Shown here piece after piece: positions 43,793 to 52,020 of a stretch of 64,000 bases of DNA (positions are counted from its first letter, which is position 1; each line of letters starts with the position of its first letter). The notes below the pieces were generated by a model. That model was not told where the DNA came from, did no database searches, and saw only the letters and a list, made by a program, of their open reading frames with translations. Source of the DNA: JAJKJG01 sp036556825 (GTDB taxonomy: Bacteria; Pseudomonadota; Alphaproteobacteria; Rhizobiales; Beijerinckiaceae); NCBI GenBank assembly GCA_036556825.1, contig DATBIR010000195.1:23310-87309 (forward strand), given 5' to 3'. The translations under genes and the position numbers were made by a program.

Positions 43793-44995
43793 CTAGCGGG
43801 CGCTCATCGGCTTGCCGCGCGGGACCGGGGCCTTGCTGGGAGCTGGAACTGCCTTGGGCGCGGGCGTATCGGCGCGAGGGGGATCGATGGCGCTGAGCCG
43901 CTTGACCGGCCACCCGTCGCTCCAGCGGCTCATGTCCGTGAAGTTCGGATCGTTGCGCAGCGCCTGCACGTCCTTCCCCGAGAACGCCGCCGCCGCAGCC
44001 ATGTCGAACGTCTTCCAATACCCCCAGTAGTCGAGGCTGTCGGTGGCGTTGGCGGCAAGCTGCGAAACCAGCACGCTCTGCTCGCCGCTCAGGGCCATAT
44101 CGGGAGACCATTTTTGCCGCGCCTGGCGCTGGGCGCGCGGGTCGCCCGGCGGATCTGGGGGAATACGGATCTTGGTCCCGTCGAATGCATCCTTGACCGA
44201 GCCCGGCGAGGCCAGCGTCGCCGAGATGGCCGGGAAGCCATGGTCATCCGACAGCGCGCGGATGAACGTCTTGCGGTTGGCCGGGACCTCCGTCGCCTCG
44301 TGCAGCATGCGCTTGGCGACGGCGTCGGCGGCGCGGAACTCGCGGTCGCCGATCATGGTGATCAGCATCGTCGAGGCGTCGACCTGCGACAGGTCGGCGA
44401 GGGGAATGCCGCGCGACTTCGCATCCCGGGCGATGCCCCCGGGCATCACCACGAAGATGAGTTTGGGCGGCGGCAGGTTTTCCGCCTTGGCTTGCGCCGC
44501 GAGGTTCACGGCGATGCCGGCCCCGGCCGTGTGACCGATGAAGGCGACGCGGTTTGGATCGGGCCGTGCCTGCGCGTCCGAGGCAAGCTCGGCAAGGGCC
44601 TCCCTGACGAGCGCCACCGCGTTGGCGGTCGCGTCGCCGGGCCGCGTGCGGCCGACCTCCTGGAAACGGGGAAAAATGACGAGGTGGCCCTTACGGGCGA
44701 GATGCTCGATCCAGCCGCCATAGACCTGCGGATTTGCCGCGCCCCAGGCATGGAAGAACACGACCACGGGCCGCGGTTGCGCAGGCTCGTCGGCGGCATG
44801 GAACACGAAGCTGGCAGCGCTGCTCCTGCCGATGGCCCGCTTGACCACCTCGCTGGCCACGTAATCGGCCCCGCCGGGCCCGCTCTTGGGCTGCTGCGGC
44901 GGCGACGCGGCGTGCAAGGCCGGCGACAGCAGCAGCGAAGCGCCCAGCGCCAGGCAAGGCAGGAAAGCGCGCATGAAATTGCGACCGGAAGCCAT
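43793..44995 (-). CDS. Exported alpha/beta hydrolase-like protein with Thr in the nucleophile elbow
   Basis: 400 residues from ATG 44995 (a frame from 45040 would overlap trmJ). Signal peptide A-F-L-P-C-L-A-L-G-A-S-L-L-L-S. The domain has V-V-F-F-H-A-W-G-A, R-V-A-F-I-G-H-T-A-G-A-G-I-A as nucleophile elbow and later D-D-H-G-F (His). The elbow normally reads G-H-S-x-G; here codon ACG gives Thr, one base from Ser. The C-terminus is a Pro/Ala/Lys tail. No known family name. Confidence 0.75.
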   Translation of the reverse strand: MASGRNFMRAFLPCLALGASLLLSPALHAASPPQQPKSGPGGADYVASEVVKRAIGRSSAASFVFHAADEPAQPRPVVVFFHAWGAANPQVYGGWIEHLARKGHLVIFPRFQEVGRTRPGDATANAVALVREALAELASDAQARPDPNRVAFIGHTAGAGIAVNLAAQAKAENLPPPKLIFVVMPGGIARDAKSRGIPLADLSQVDASTMLITMIGDREFRAADAVAKRMLHEATEVPANRKTFIRALSDDHGFPAISATLASPGSVKDAFDGTKIRIPPDPPGDPRAQRQARQKWSPDMALSGEQSVLVSQLAANATDSLDYWGYWKTFDMAAAAAFSGKDVQALRNDPNFTDMSRWSDGWPVKRLSAIDPPRADTPAPKAVPAPSKAPVPRGKPMSAR

Positions 44996-45029
44996 CAGGC
45001 AGCGCCCAAGCACGGTTGTGGGACCGCTA

Positions 45030-45815
45030 TTAACGATCACACTTTGCAGGCTTTCTCAACCGTCGGCCTTCCGCAAGGGCCCGCACTGCACCGCGCAAGG
45101 TGCGGACATCCTGCTCGGTGAGCTGCAAGCGGTGGAAAATGTCGCGCATGTTGCGGGTCATGGTCGGCTTCTTGTCCGCCGGGTAGAAATTCGCCGCCTC
45201 GAGCTCACTCTCGAGGTAATCGAAGAACGACACGATCATTTCGCGGCTGGCAGGCGGGGTGCGCCGGTCGCCCGCACCGGGGGCGATGGTGCCGGCGATC
45301 TTGACCCATTCGTAGCCGACGAGCAGCACCGCCTGGGCGAGGTTGACCGAAGCGAAGGCCGGGTCGACCGGAAAGGTGACGATCGCGTCGGCCAGAGAGA
45401 TGTCCTCGTTCTCCAGCCCGGTGCGCTCGCGGCCGAACAGGATGCCGACCTTCTCGCCCGTCCGCAGGCGCCCGCGCGCATCGTGCAAAGCCTCCCCGGG
45501 CAGCAGCACGCGCTTCATCTGGCCGCGCTCGCGGGCGGTCGTGGCAAGGACGAAATTGAGATCGGCGATGGCTTCGCGGGTCGTCGCATAGAGCCGTGCG
45601 CGGTCGAGCACGTGGGTCGCGCCCGACGCGGACGAGCGCGCAGCGTCCGCAGGCCAGCCGTCCCGTGGCGCCACGAGCCGCAGCTCGGACAGGCCGAAAT
45701 TGGCCATGGCGCGCGCCGCCATGCCGATATTCTCGGCAAGCTGCGGCTCGACCAGGATGATCACCGGGCCGCCCTGCGCGGCGCCCGATGGAGCGTCCGG
45801 CGCGGGGCTCGGCAT
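45030..45815 (-). CDS. trmJ: tRNA (Cm32/Um32) methyltransferase TrmJ
   Basis: 261 residues. SPOUT family: V-E-P-Q-L-A-E-N-I-G-M-A-A-R-A-M-A-N-F-G, F-G-R-E-R-T-G-L-E-N-E-D and V-N-L-A-Q-A-V-L-L-V-G-Y-E-W are the trefoil-knot motifs; methylates position 32 of tRNAs. A C-terminal extension of ~50 residues matches TrmJ. Divergent from icd. Confidence 0.9.
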   Translation of the reverse strand: MPSPAPDAPSGAAQGGPVIILVEPQLAENIGMAARAMANFGLSELRLVAPRDGWPADAARSSASGATHVLDRARLYATTREAIADLNFVLATTARERGQMKRVLLPGEALHDARGRLRTGEKVGILFGRERTGLENEDISLADAIVTFPVDPAFASVNLAQAVLLVGYEWVKIAGTIAPGAGDRRTPPASREMIVSFFDYLESELEAANFYPADKKPTMTRNMRDIFHRLQLTEQDVRTLRGAVRALAEGRRLRKPAKCDR

Positions 45816-45962
45816 AACTCCTCCTCAAGGACGGGAGCGTGGATAGCACAGGACTGCGCGAAAGCTCTTCCCCGGGCTCCCCGGCCACTGTATAGCGCCC
45901 GGGCAGCGCTCCCGGCCCGGCCGAACGCACCCCTCCCTCATGTCAGCACGCAGGTAAGGATC

Positions 45963-47174
45963 ATGGCGAAGATCAAGGTGGCCAACCCGGTCGTCGAACT
46001 CGATGGCGACGAGATGACCCGGATCATCTGGCAGTTCATCAAGGAAAAGCTGATCCACCCTTACCTCGACATCGACCTGAAATATTACGATCTCAGCATC
46101 CAGAGCCGCGACGCGACGAATGACCAGATCACGGTCGACGCCGCGGAGGCGATCAAGAAATACGGGGTCGGGGTCAAATGCGCGACCATCACCGCGGACG
46201 AGGGCCGGGTGAAGGAGTTCGGCCTCAAGGAAATGTGGCGCTCGCCCAATGGCACCATTCGTAACATCCTCGGCGGGGTGATCTTCCGCGAGCCGATCAT
46301 CTGCCGCAACGTGCCGCGCCTGGTGCCCGGCTGGACGCAGCCGATCATCATCGGCCGCCACGCCTTCGGCGATCAGTATCGCGCCACCGACTTCAAGTTC
46401 CCCGGCAAGGGCAAGCTGTCGATCAAGTTCGTCGGCGAGGACGGGAAAGTGATCGAGAAGGAGGTGTTCAACGCGCCGGGCAGCGGCGTCACCATGGCGA
46501 TGTACAACCTCGACGATTCGATCCGCGATTTCGCACGGGCCTCGTTCAATTACGGCCTCGCCCGCAACTACCCGGTCTATCTGTCGACCAAAAATACGAT
46601 CCTGAAGCAGTACGACGGCCGCTTCATGGAGATCTTTCAGCAGGTCTATGACGCGGAGTTCCGAGCCGACTTCGAGAAGCGCAAGCTCACCTACGAACAT
46701 CGACTCATCGACGACATGGTCGCGTCCGCGCTCAAGTGGTCGGGCGGCTATGTCTGGGCGTGCAAGAACTACGACGGCGACGTGCAGTCCGACACGGTGG
46801 CGCAAGGGTTCGGCTCGCTCGGGCTGATGACCTCGGTCCTGATGACGCCGGATGGCAAGACGGTCGAGGCGGAAGCCGCCCACGGTACCGTGACGCGCCA
46901 TTACCGCGAGCATCAGAAAGGCAAGGAGACCTCGACCAACTCGATGGCCTCGATCTTCGCCTGGACGCGTGGCCTCGCCCATCGTGCCAAGCTCGACTCG
47001 AACCGCGACCTGGCCGAGTTCGCCTCGACCCTCGAGAAGGTTGCGGTCGACACCGTTGAGTCCGGCTACATGACCAAGGACCTGGCGCTGCTGGTCGGCG
47101 CCGACCAGAAGTGGCTCTCGACGACCGGCTTCCTCGACAAGATCGACGAGAATCTCAAGAAGGCGATGGCGTAG
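45963..47174 (+). CDS. icd: NADP-dependent isocitrate dehydrogenase
   Basis: 403 residues, the size of the eukaryotic-type (subfamily II) NADP-IDH used by alphaproteobacteria. Starts M-A-K-I-K-V-A-N-P-V-V-E-L-D-G-D-E-M-T-R; has S-P-N-G-T-I-R-N-I-L-G-G-V-I-F and A-E-A-A-H-G-T-V-T-R-H. Converts isocitrate to 2-oxoglutarate, making NADPH. AAGGA site upstream. Confidence 0.96.
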   Translation: MAKIKVANPVVELDGDEMTRIIWQFIKEKLIHPYLDIDLKYYDLSIQSRDATNDQITVDAAEAIKKYGVGVKCATITADEGRVKEFGLKEMWRSPNGTIRNILGGVIFREPIICRNVPRLVPGWTQPIIIGRHAFGDQYRATDFKFPGKGKLSIKFVGEDGKVIEKEVFNAPGSGVTMAMYNLDDSIRDFARASFNYGLARNYPVYLSTKNTILKQYDGRFMEIFQQVYDAEFRADFEKRKLTYEHRLIDDMVASALKWSGGYVWACKNYDGDVQSDTVAQGFGSLGLMTSVLMTPDGKTVEAEAAHGTVTRHYREHQKGKETSTNSMASIFAWTRGLAHRAKLDSNRDLAEFASTLEKVAVDTVESGYMTKDLALLVGADQKWLSTTGFLDKIDENLKKAMA

Positions 47175-47245
47175 CCATTATCGGGCGTGGCCGGCCTTGT
47201 GCCGGCCATGGCGATCGGTCACGCTCCTTGCATCGGACTGCCCGC

Positions 47246-47290
47246 AGCATGATCCGGCCAAGAGGCCACCACTTTGCCGGATCATGCTCT
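47246..47290. repeat. GCATGATCCGG palindromic repeat
   Basis: Perfect 13-bp inverted repeat AGCATGATCCGGC / GCCGGATCATGCT with a 19-base centre. Same family as the other repeats; sits between icd and the GFA gene and may form a hairpin. Confidence 0.75.
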
Positions 47291-47303
47291 AGGGTGTGAG
47301 CCC

Positions 47304-47768
47304 ATGCCTAAATCGCGCCGCGCCGTGATGACTGGCGGCTGCCAATGCGGCGCCGTTCGCTACGCGCTCTATGCCGAGCCGACGGAGGCCAGCATCTGTC
47401 ATTGCCGCATGTGCCAAAAGGCCTTCGGCAACTATTTTGCGCCTTTCACCGGGGTGCAACTCAAGGATTTCGCCTGGATGCGCGGCGAGCCCGGCAGCTT
47501 CAGGAGCTCGGAGCTGGTTGAGCGCGGCTTTTGCCGCGATTGCGGCACGCCCCTGTCATTCCGCTACACCGTGACAGATCGCATATCGGTCGCCATCGGC
47601 AGCCTCGACGAGCCGCAACGGATCGCCGTCGAGACGCAATACGGCATCGAAAGCCGGCTGCCAGCCTTCGCCACGCTGCACAGTCTGCCGAGCAAGACGA
47701 CGCAGGAGAGCACGCCGGCGGAGTGGCTGCCGCAGCTCGCCTCGCGCCAGCACCCCGATCACGACTGA
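47304..47768 (+). CDS. GFA family (Gfa-like/CENP-V) zinc protein
   Basis: 154 residues from ATG 47304. Zinc site: G-G-C-Q-C-G-A-V-R-Y, C-H-C-R-M-C and F-C-R-D-C-G-T-P. The family is named after glutathione-dependent formaldehyde-activating enzyme, whose activity is disputed; most members are of unknown function. An ATG at 47274 within the repeat is less likely to be the start. Its 3' end overlaps the convergent K+ channel by 10 bases. Confidence 0.85.
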   Translation: MPKSRRAVMTGGCQCGAVRYALYAEPTEASICHCRMCQKAFGNYFAPFTGVQLKDFAWMRGEPGSFRSSELVERGFCRDCGTPLSFRYTVTDRISVAIGSLDEPQRIAVETQYGIESRLPAFATLHSLPSKTTQESTPAEWLPQLASRQHPDHD

Positions 47769-48994
47769 CGGGAGGCGCCGCCCCGCTGCGCGATGTCCGG
47801 TGCGATCTCCCCGCCGGGCGACTCCGCCCCGACGCGCTTTTCCGCCACCTCCCGGATGCGCTGCGCCATGCGCGGGCTGCGATCCATCAGATGCTGCAGG
47901 TCGCCGGCATCGAGCACGAGCAGCTTGAGGTGCTTGCGGGCGCGGACGGTCGCCGTGCGCTCGGATTTGCGCAGCACGGCGATCTCCCCGAAGAAGTGCC
48001 CGGGCCCGAGCGTGATGCGCTTGTCCGGCAGTTCGATCTCGACCTCGCCGGCGGCGATGAAATACATGGCGTCGGCCGCTTCCCCGCGACGCACGACGAT
48101 CTCGTCCGGCTCGCAGCTCTGCGAGCGCAGGAAGCGCATGATGTCGCTCAACTCATCCGCGTTCAGATCGGTGAACAGCGGGACCCGCGCCACCATGCTC
48201 CAGGTGACGACAAAATCACGCCGGTGGATTTCGCGGGCGAAGGCGCTGGCGATGATGCCGACAGGGAGCGCCAGCATAATCAGTCCGGCGACGGCCGTGA
48301 GGCTGGCGATGCCCCGCCCTAACGCCGTGATCGGCACGACATCGCCATAACCGACCGTGGCGAGGGTGATGACGGCCCAATACATCGCGTCCGGAATGGT
48401 GCCGAACTTGTCGGGCTGAGCTTCATGCTCGGCCAGATGCATCAGCGAAGCTGCGATCAGGACGGTGCCCATCAGGATCACGCCGCTCGCCAGAAGAGCG
48501 CGGCGCTCGGTGTAGACCGCCTCGACGAGGCTCGCGAGGCCGGGCGAATAGCGGGCCAGCTTGAAGAAGCGGAACAGGCGCACGATGAGAAAGGCGCGCC
48601 AGTTGCCGCTCATGAAAAAAGCCGCATATACCGGCGCAATGGCGAGGAGATCGACAATCGATTGCGGCTGCATCGCGAACCGCAGCCGCGCCCGCCAGGG
48701 GGGCAGATCGCTGAGAGGCGCGTGCTCCGGCGCGCTCCACAGGCGCAACACATATTCCGAGGTGAAAGCGACCACCGAGACGACTTCGATGACGGCGAAC
48801 AGCAGAGCAAAGCGGGCGGCGATCTGCGGAAGACTCTCGAGGACGACCGCCGTGACGTTGACCAGCACGAGGCCGATCAGCGCCCAATCCACCGCGCGCG
48901 CCGCCCAGTCGTGGGAGCCGGGCTCGAGAAGCTCGTAAACGCGGCGCCGCAGCCGATGCGCTGGTGGTGCCACGCTCGCAGCCGCCTCGATCAA
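47759..48994 (-). CDS. Cyclic-nucleotide-gated K+ channel (MloK1 type)
   Basis: 411 residues. Six helices with pore T-V-G-Y-G-D filter, an S4-like L-F-R-F-F-K-L-A-R, and a C-terminal CNBD with G-H-F-F-G-E-I-A-V-L and R-T-A-T-V-R-A (phosphate-binding cassette). It resembles Mesorhizobium loti MlotiK1, gated by cAMP and modest in voltage sensing. The ATG overlaps the alaS stop (ATGA), so the pair is translationally coupled. Confidence 0.9.
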   Translation of the reverse strand: MIEAAASVAPPAHRLRRRVYELLEPGSHDWAARAVDWALIGLVLVNVTAVVLESLPQIAARFALLFAVIEVVSVVAFTSEYVLRLWSAPEHAPLSDLPPWRARLRFAMQPQSIVDLLAIAPVYAAFFMSGNWRAFLIVRLFRFFKLARYSPGLASLVEAVYTERRALLASGVILMGTVLIAASLMHLAEHEAQPDKFGTIPDAMYWAVITLATVGYGDVVPITALGRGIASLTAVAGLIMLALPVGIIASAFAREIHRRDFVVTWSMVARVPLFTDLNADELSDIMRFLRSQSCEPDEIVVRRGEAADAMYFIAAGEVEIELPDKRITLGPGHFFGEIAVLRKSERTATVRARKHLKLLVLDAGDLQHLMDRSPRMAQRIREVAEKRVGAESPGGEIAPDIAQRGGASRQS

Positions 48995-51651
48995 GCGGCG
49001 GCCAAGGCCGCTTCCACGGCCGCCAGCGCCGCTTCCGCCTGGCTGCCGTCGGGGCCGCCAGCCTGGGCCATGTCGCGCCGCCCGCCACCGCCCTTGCCGC
49101 CGAGCTTTTCGGCGCCCGCCCGGACCAGGCTGACGGCATCAAAGCGCTGCGTCAGGTCCTCGGTGATGCCGACGACGATGCCGGCCTTGCCGTCCTCGGC
49201 GACGCCGACGATGGCGACGATGCCGGAGCCGAGCCGCTTCTTGCCTTCATCGGCCAGGCTCTTCAGGTCGCGCATCTCGACACCCGACACGGCGCGGGTC
49301 ATCACCTTGACGCCGCCGATCTCGCGCACGGGCTCGCCGCCCGCCCCGCCGCCGCCCATGGCGAGCTTGCGCCGCGCATCGGCGAGGTCGCGCTCGAGCC
49401 GGCGCCGGTCCTCGACCAGCGCCGAAAGCCGATCAGGCGCCTCGTCGATCGGTGCCTTGAGCAGGCCGGCGATGTCGTGCAGGCGCCGGCTTTCCTGGCG
49501 CAGGTGACGGCGGGCCGCCTCGCCGGTCATCGCTTCGAGGCGGCGGACGCCGGCCGCAACCGCCCCTTCGGAGACCACCGTGATCAGGCCGATATCGCCC
49601 GTGCGCTGCACATGCGTGCCGCCGCAGAGCTCGACGGAAAACGCCTTGTTGGCCTGCGCGCCATCGTTCGGATGACCCATCGACACGACGCGCACCTCGT
49701 CGCCGTATTTCTCGCCGAAGAGCGCACGCGCGCCCGATTCGATCGCGTCGTCGACCGCCATCAGCTTGGTCACGACCGGCTCGTTCTGCAGCAGGACGCG
49801 GTTGGCCAAGTCCTCGACGGCTTCCAGTTCGTCGTCGTTGATCGGCTTGGGATGGCTGAAGTCGAAACGCAGCCGGTCGGGTGCCACAAGCGAGCCTTTT
49901 TGCGCGACGTGGTCACCCAGAACCTGCCGCAGCGCCTCGTGCAGGAGGTGCGTCGCGGAATGGTTGGCGCGGATGGCGCCGCGGCGCTGGTGATCGACCG
50001 CGAGTTCGACCGACTGGCCAACTTCGAGCGAACCGGCCTCGACGGTGACGTGATGCACGATCAGGTCGCCCAGCTTCTTATGGGTGTCGGTGACGCGCAC
50101 CCGCAGGCCCGCGGCGCTGATCGCGCCGGTATCGCCAATCTGCCCGCCCGACTCGCCGTAAAACGGCGTCTGGTTGAGGACGAGAAGGCCACTCTCTCCG
50201 GCTCGCAGCGCGCGTGCGTCCTGGCCGTCCCTGACCAGCGCCAGAACGACGCCCTCAGCCGTCTCGGTGTCGTAGCCGAGAAACTCGCTCGCTCCGACGC
50301 GCTCGCGCAGGCCGAACCAGATCGCCTCGGTGGCCGCTTCGCCCGAGCCCGCCCAGGCGGCGCGCGCCTTCTCGCGCTGGCGTTCCATGGCCGAATTGAA
50401 AGCGTCGGTGTCGACCGCGACGCCGCGCGACTTGAGCGCGTCCTGCGTCAGGTCGAGCGGAAAGCCGTAGGTGTCGTAAAGCGTGAAGGCCACGTCGCCG
50501 GAAAGCTTCTGGCCGGCCGACAGGTGGCGGCTTTCCTGGTCGAGGATGGAAAGGCCCCGTTCCAGCGTCTTGCGGAAGCGGCTTTCCTCGAGCTTCAGCG
50601 TCTCGGTAATCAGCGGCTCGGCGCGCACCAGCTCGGGATAAGGCTGTCCCATTTCGCGCACGAGCGCCGGAACCAGCCGATACATGACCGGCTCGCGTGC
50701 TCCCAGCAGCTCGGCGTGGCGCATGGCGCGGCGCATGATGCGGCGGAGCACGTAGCCGCGCCCTTCATTCGATGGCAACACGCCGTCAGCGACGAGGAAT
50801 GCGGAGGCGCGCAGGTGATCGGCGATGACACGATGCGAAGCTTTGCGATTGCCGTCGTAGGATGCGCCGGTCACCGCGACAACCGCATCGATCAGGGTCC
50901 GGAAAAGATCGATGTCGTAATTGCTGTGGACGCCCTGCAAAACGGCGGCGATGCGCTCGAGGCCCATGCCGGTGTCGATCGACGGCTTCGGCAACGGCAC
51001 GCGGTTGCCGGGCTCGATCTGCTCGTATTGCATGAACACGAGATTCCAGAACTCCAGGAACCGGTCGCCGTCCTCGTCGGGACTTCCCGGCGGCCCGCCC
51101 TGTAGCGCCTCGCCCTGGTCGATGAAGATCTCCGAGCACGGGCCACAGGGCCCGGTATCGCCCATCTGCCAGAAATTGTCGGAGGTCGGGATGCGGATGA
51201 TCTTTTGCTCCGGCAGGCCGGCGATCGTCCGCCACAGCTCGGCCGCCTCGTCGTCGGTGTGGAACACCGTGACAAGGAGCTTGTCCTTGGGCAGCCCGAA
51301 TTCCCTGGTGATCAGGTTCCAGGCGAGTTCGATCGCGTCGGCCTTGAAGTAATCGCCGAAAGAGAAATTGCCGAGCATCTCGAAGAATGTGTGGTGTCGG
51401 GCCGTGTAGCCGACATTGTCGAGATCGTTGTGCTTGCCGCCGGCGCGGACGCATTTCTGCGAGGTCGCGGCGCGCGTGTAGGGGCGTTTCTCGACACCGG
51501 TGAACACGTTCTTGAACTGCACCATGCCGGCATTGGTGAACATGAGCGTCGGGTCGTTGCGTGGCACGAGCGGGCTCGACGGCACCGGCTCATGGCCATG
51601 TTTGGCGAAGTAATCGAGAAAGGCCGACCGGATTTCGTTAACGCCGCTCAT
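48991..51651 (-). CDS. alaS: Alanyl-tRNA synthetase
   Basis: 886 residues from ATG 51651, the usual length. Charges tRNA-Ala. Aminoacylation domain M-F-T-N-A-G-M-V-Q-F-K-N-V-F-T, T-G-P-C-G-P-C-S-E-I, T-G-M-G-L-E-R; editing domain N-H-S-A-T-H-L-L-H and C-G-G-T-H-V. The ribosome binding site is weak, but the preceding 31 codons of the frame are unlike AlaS. Preceded by an Ala-rich short ORF (51710-51784) and a hairpin. Followed by a coupled K+ channel gene. Confidence 0.96.
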   Translation of the reverse strand: MSGVNEIRSAFLDYFAKHGHEPVPSSPLVPRNDPTLMFTNAGMVQFKNVFTGVEKRPYTRAATSQKCVRAGGKHNDLDNVGYTARHHTFFEMLGNFSFGDYFKADAIELAWNLITREFGLPKDKLLVTVFHTDDEAAELWRTIAGLPEQKIIRIPTSDNFWQMGDTGPCGPCSEIFIDQGEALQGGPPGSPDEDGDRFLEFWNLVFMQYEQIEPGNRVPLPKPSIDTGMGLERIAAVLQGVHSNYDIDLFRTLIDAVVAVTGASYDGNRKASHRVIADHLRASAFLVADGVLPSNEGRGYVLRRIMRRAMRHAELLGAREPVMYRLVPALVREMGQPYPELVRAEPLITETLKLEESRFRKTLERGLSILDQESRHLSAGQKLSGDVAFTLYDTYGFPLDLTQDALKSRGVAVDTDAFNSAMERQREKARAAWAGSGEAATEAIWFGLRERVGASEFLGYDTETAEGVVLALVRDGQDARALRAGESGLLVLNQTPFYGESGGQIGDTGAISAAGLRVRVTDTHKKLGDLIVHHVTVEAGSLEVGQSVELAVDHQRRGAIRANHSATHLLHEALRQVLGDHVAQKGSLVAPDRLRFDFSHPKPINDDELEAVEDLANRVLLQNEPVVTKLMAVDDAIESGARALFGEKYGDEVRVVSMGHPNDGAQANKAFSVELCGGTHVQRTGDIGLITVVSEGAVAAGVRRLEAMTGEAARRHLRQESRRLHDIAGLLKAPIDEAPDRLSALVEDRRRLERDLADARRKLAMGGGGAGGEPVREIGGVKVMTRAVSGVEMRDLKSLADEGKKRLGSGIVAIVGVAEDGKAGIVVGITEDLTQRFDAVSLVRAGAEKLGGKGGGGRRDMAQAGGPDGSQAEAALAAVEAALAAA

Positions 51652-51709
51652 CAGCTCAAACACTCTTGGGACGCCGGAATCGCGCTCCGGCCCGCTCTGA
51701 AGGCCGCTT

Positions 51710-51784
51710 TTAGAGACGGCCCAAAACCTTGTCGAGATGAGCAAAGGCCGCCGCGGGAGCCGCGACGGCCTGAAAGGACGTCAT
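51710..51784 (-). CDS. Candidate Ala-rich leader peptide upstream of alaS
   Basis: 24-codon ORF with AGGA 4 bases before its ATG and TAA stop 58 bases before alaS. It reads M-T-S-F-Q then A-V-A-A-P-A-A-A-F-A, so 7 of 10 residues are Ala, followed by H-L-D-K-V-L-G-R-L. The Ala codons lie in a hairpin (51746-51770). This is the layout of an attenuation-type leader, but the frame is also open further upstream and no T-rich terminator follows, so it remains a hypothesis. Confidence 0.35.
   Translation of the reverse strand: MTSFQAVAAPAAAFAHLDKVLGRL
51746..51770 (-). promoter_or_regulatory. GC-rich hairpin within the alaS leader
   Basis: Minus-strand GGCCGTCGCGG / CCGCGGCGGCC arms around a CTC loop, overlapping the Ala codons of the short ORF. 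It may be a regulatory stem or simply a terminator of recA transcripts (TTTGCT follows). Confidence 0.45.
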
Positions 51785-52020
51785 CTCGTCCTGAAGATGA
51801 CATGGCTTCTCGCCTCCCCTCCCGCAAGCCGGATTGCGGCCGGGGCCGAGATCCGTTGGGGCAGGGGTGGGCGTAGAGCGCGCCCGGAGCCGCGAAGAGC
51901 TGGCGATATCAGCGCCTCGAGGGGAACCTGACCTGGACAGCTCCGGTCTTGCCTCCACCCCTGCCCCCGGATCCCGGGCTTGCCCGAGATCCGAAGCGCA
52001 GAAGAGTTGCCACGCGGGCC
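51785..52020. other. recA-alaS spacer
   Basis: No gene beyond the leader ORF. Contains CCCGGATCCCGGGCTTGC-type GC-rich partial palindromes near 51966-51995. Confidence 0.4.

Noticed and set aside
48964..51105. 713-codon plus-strand open frame
   Set aside because: Antisense to alaS; contains no known motif.
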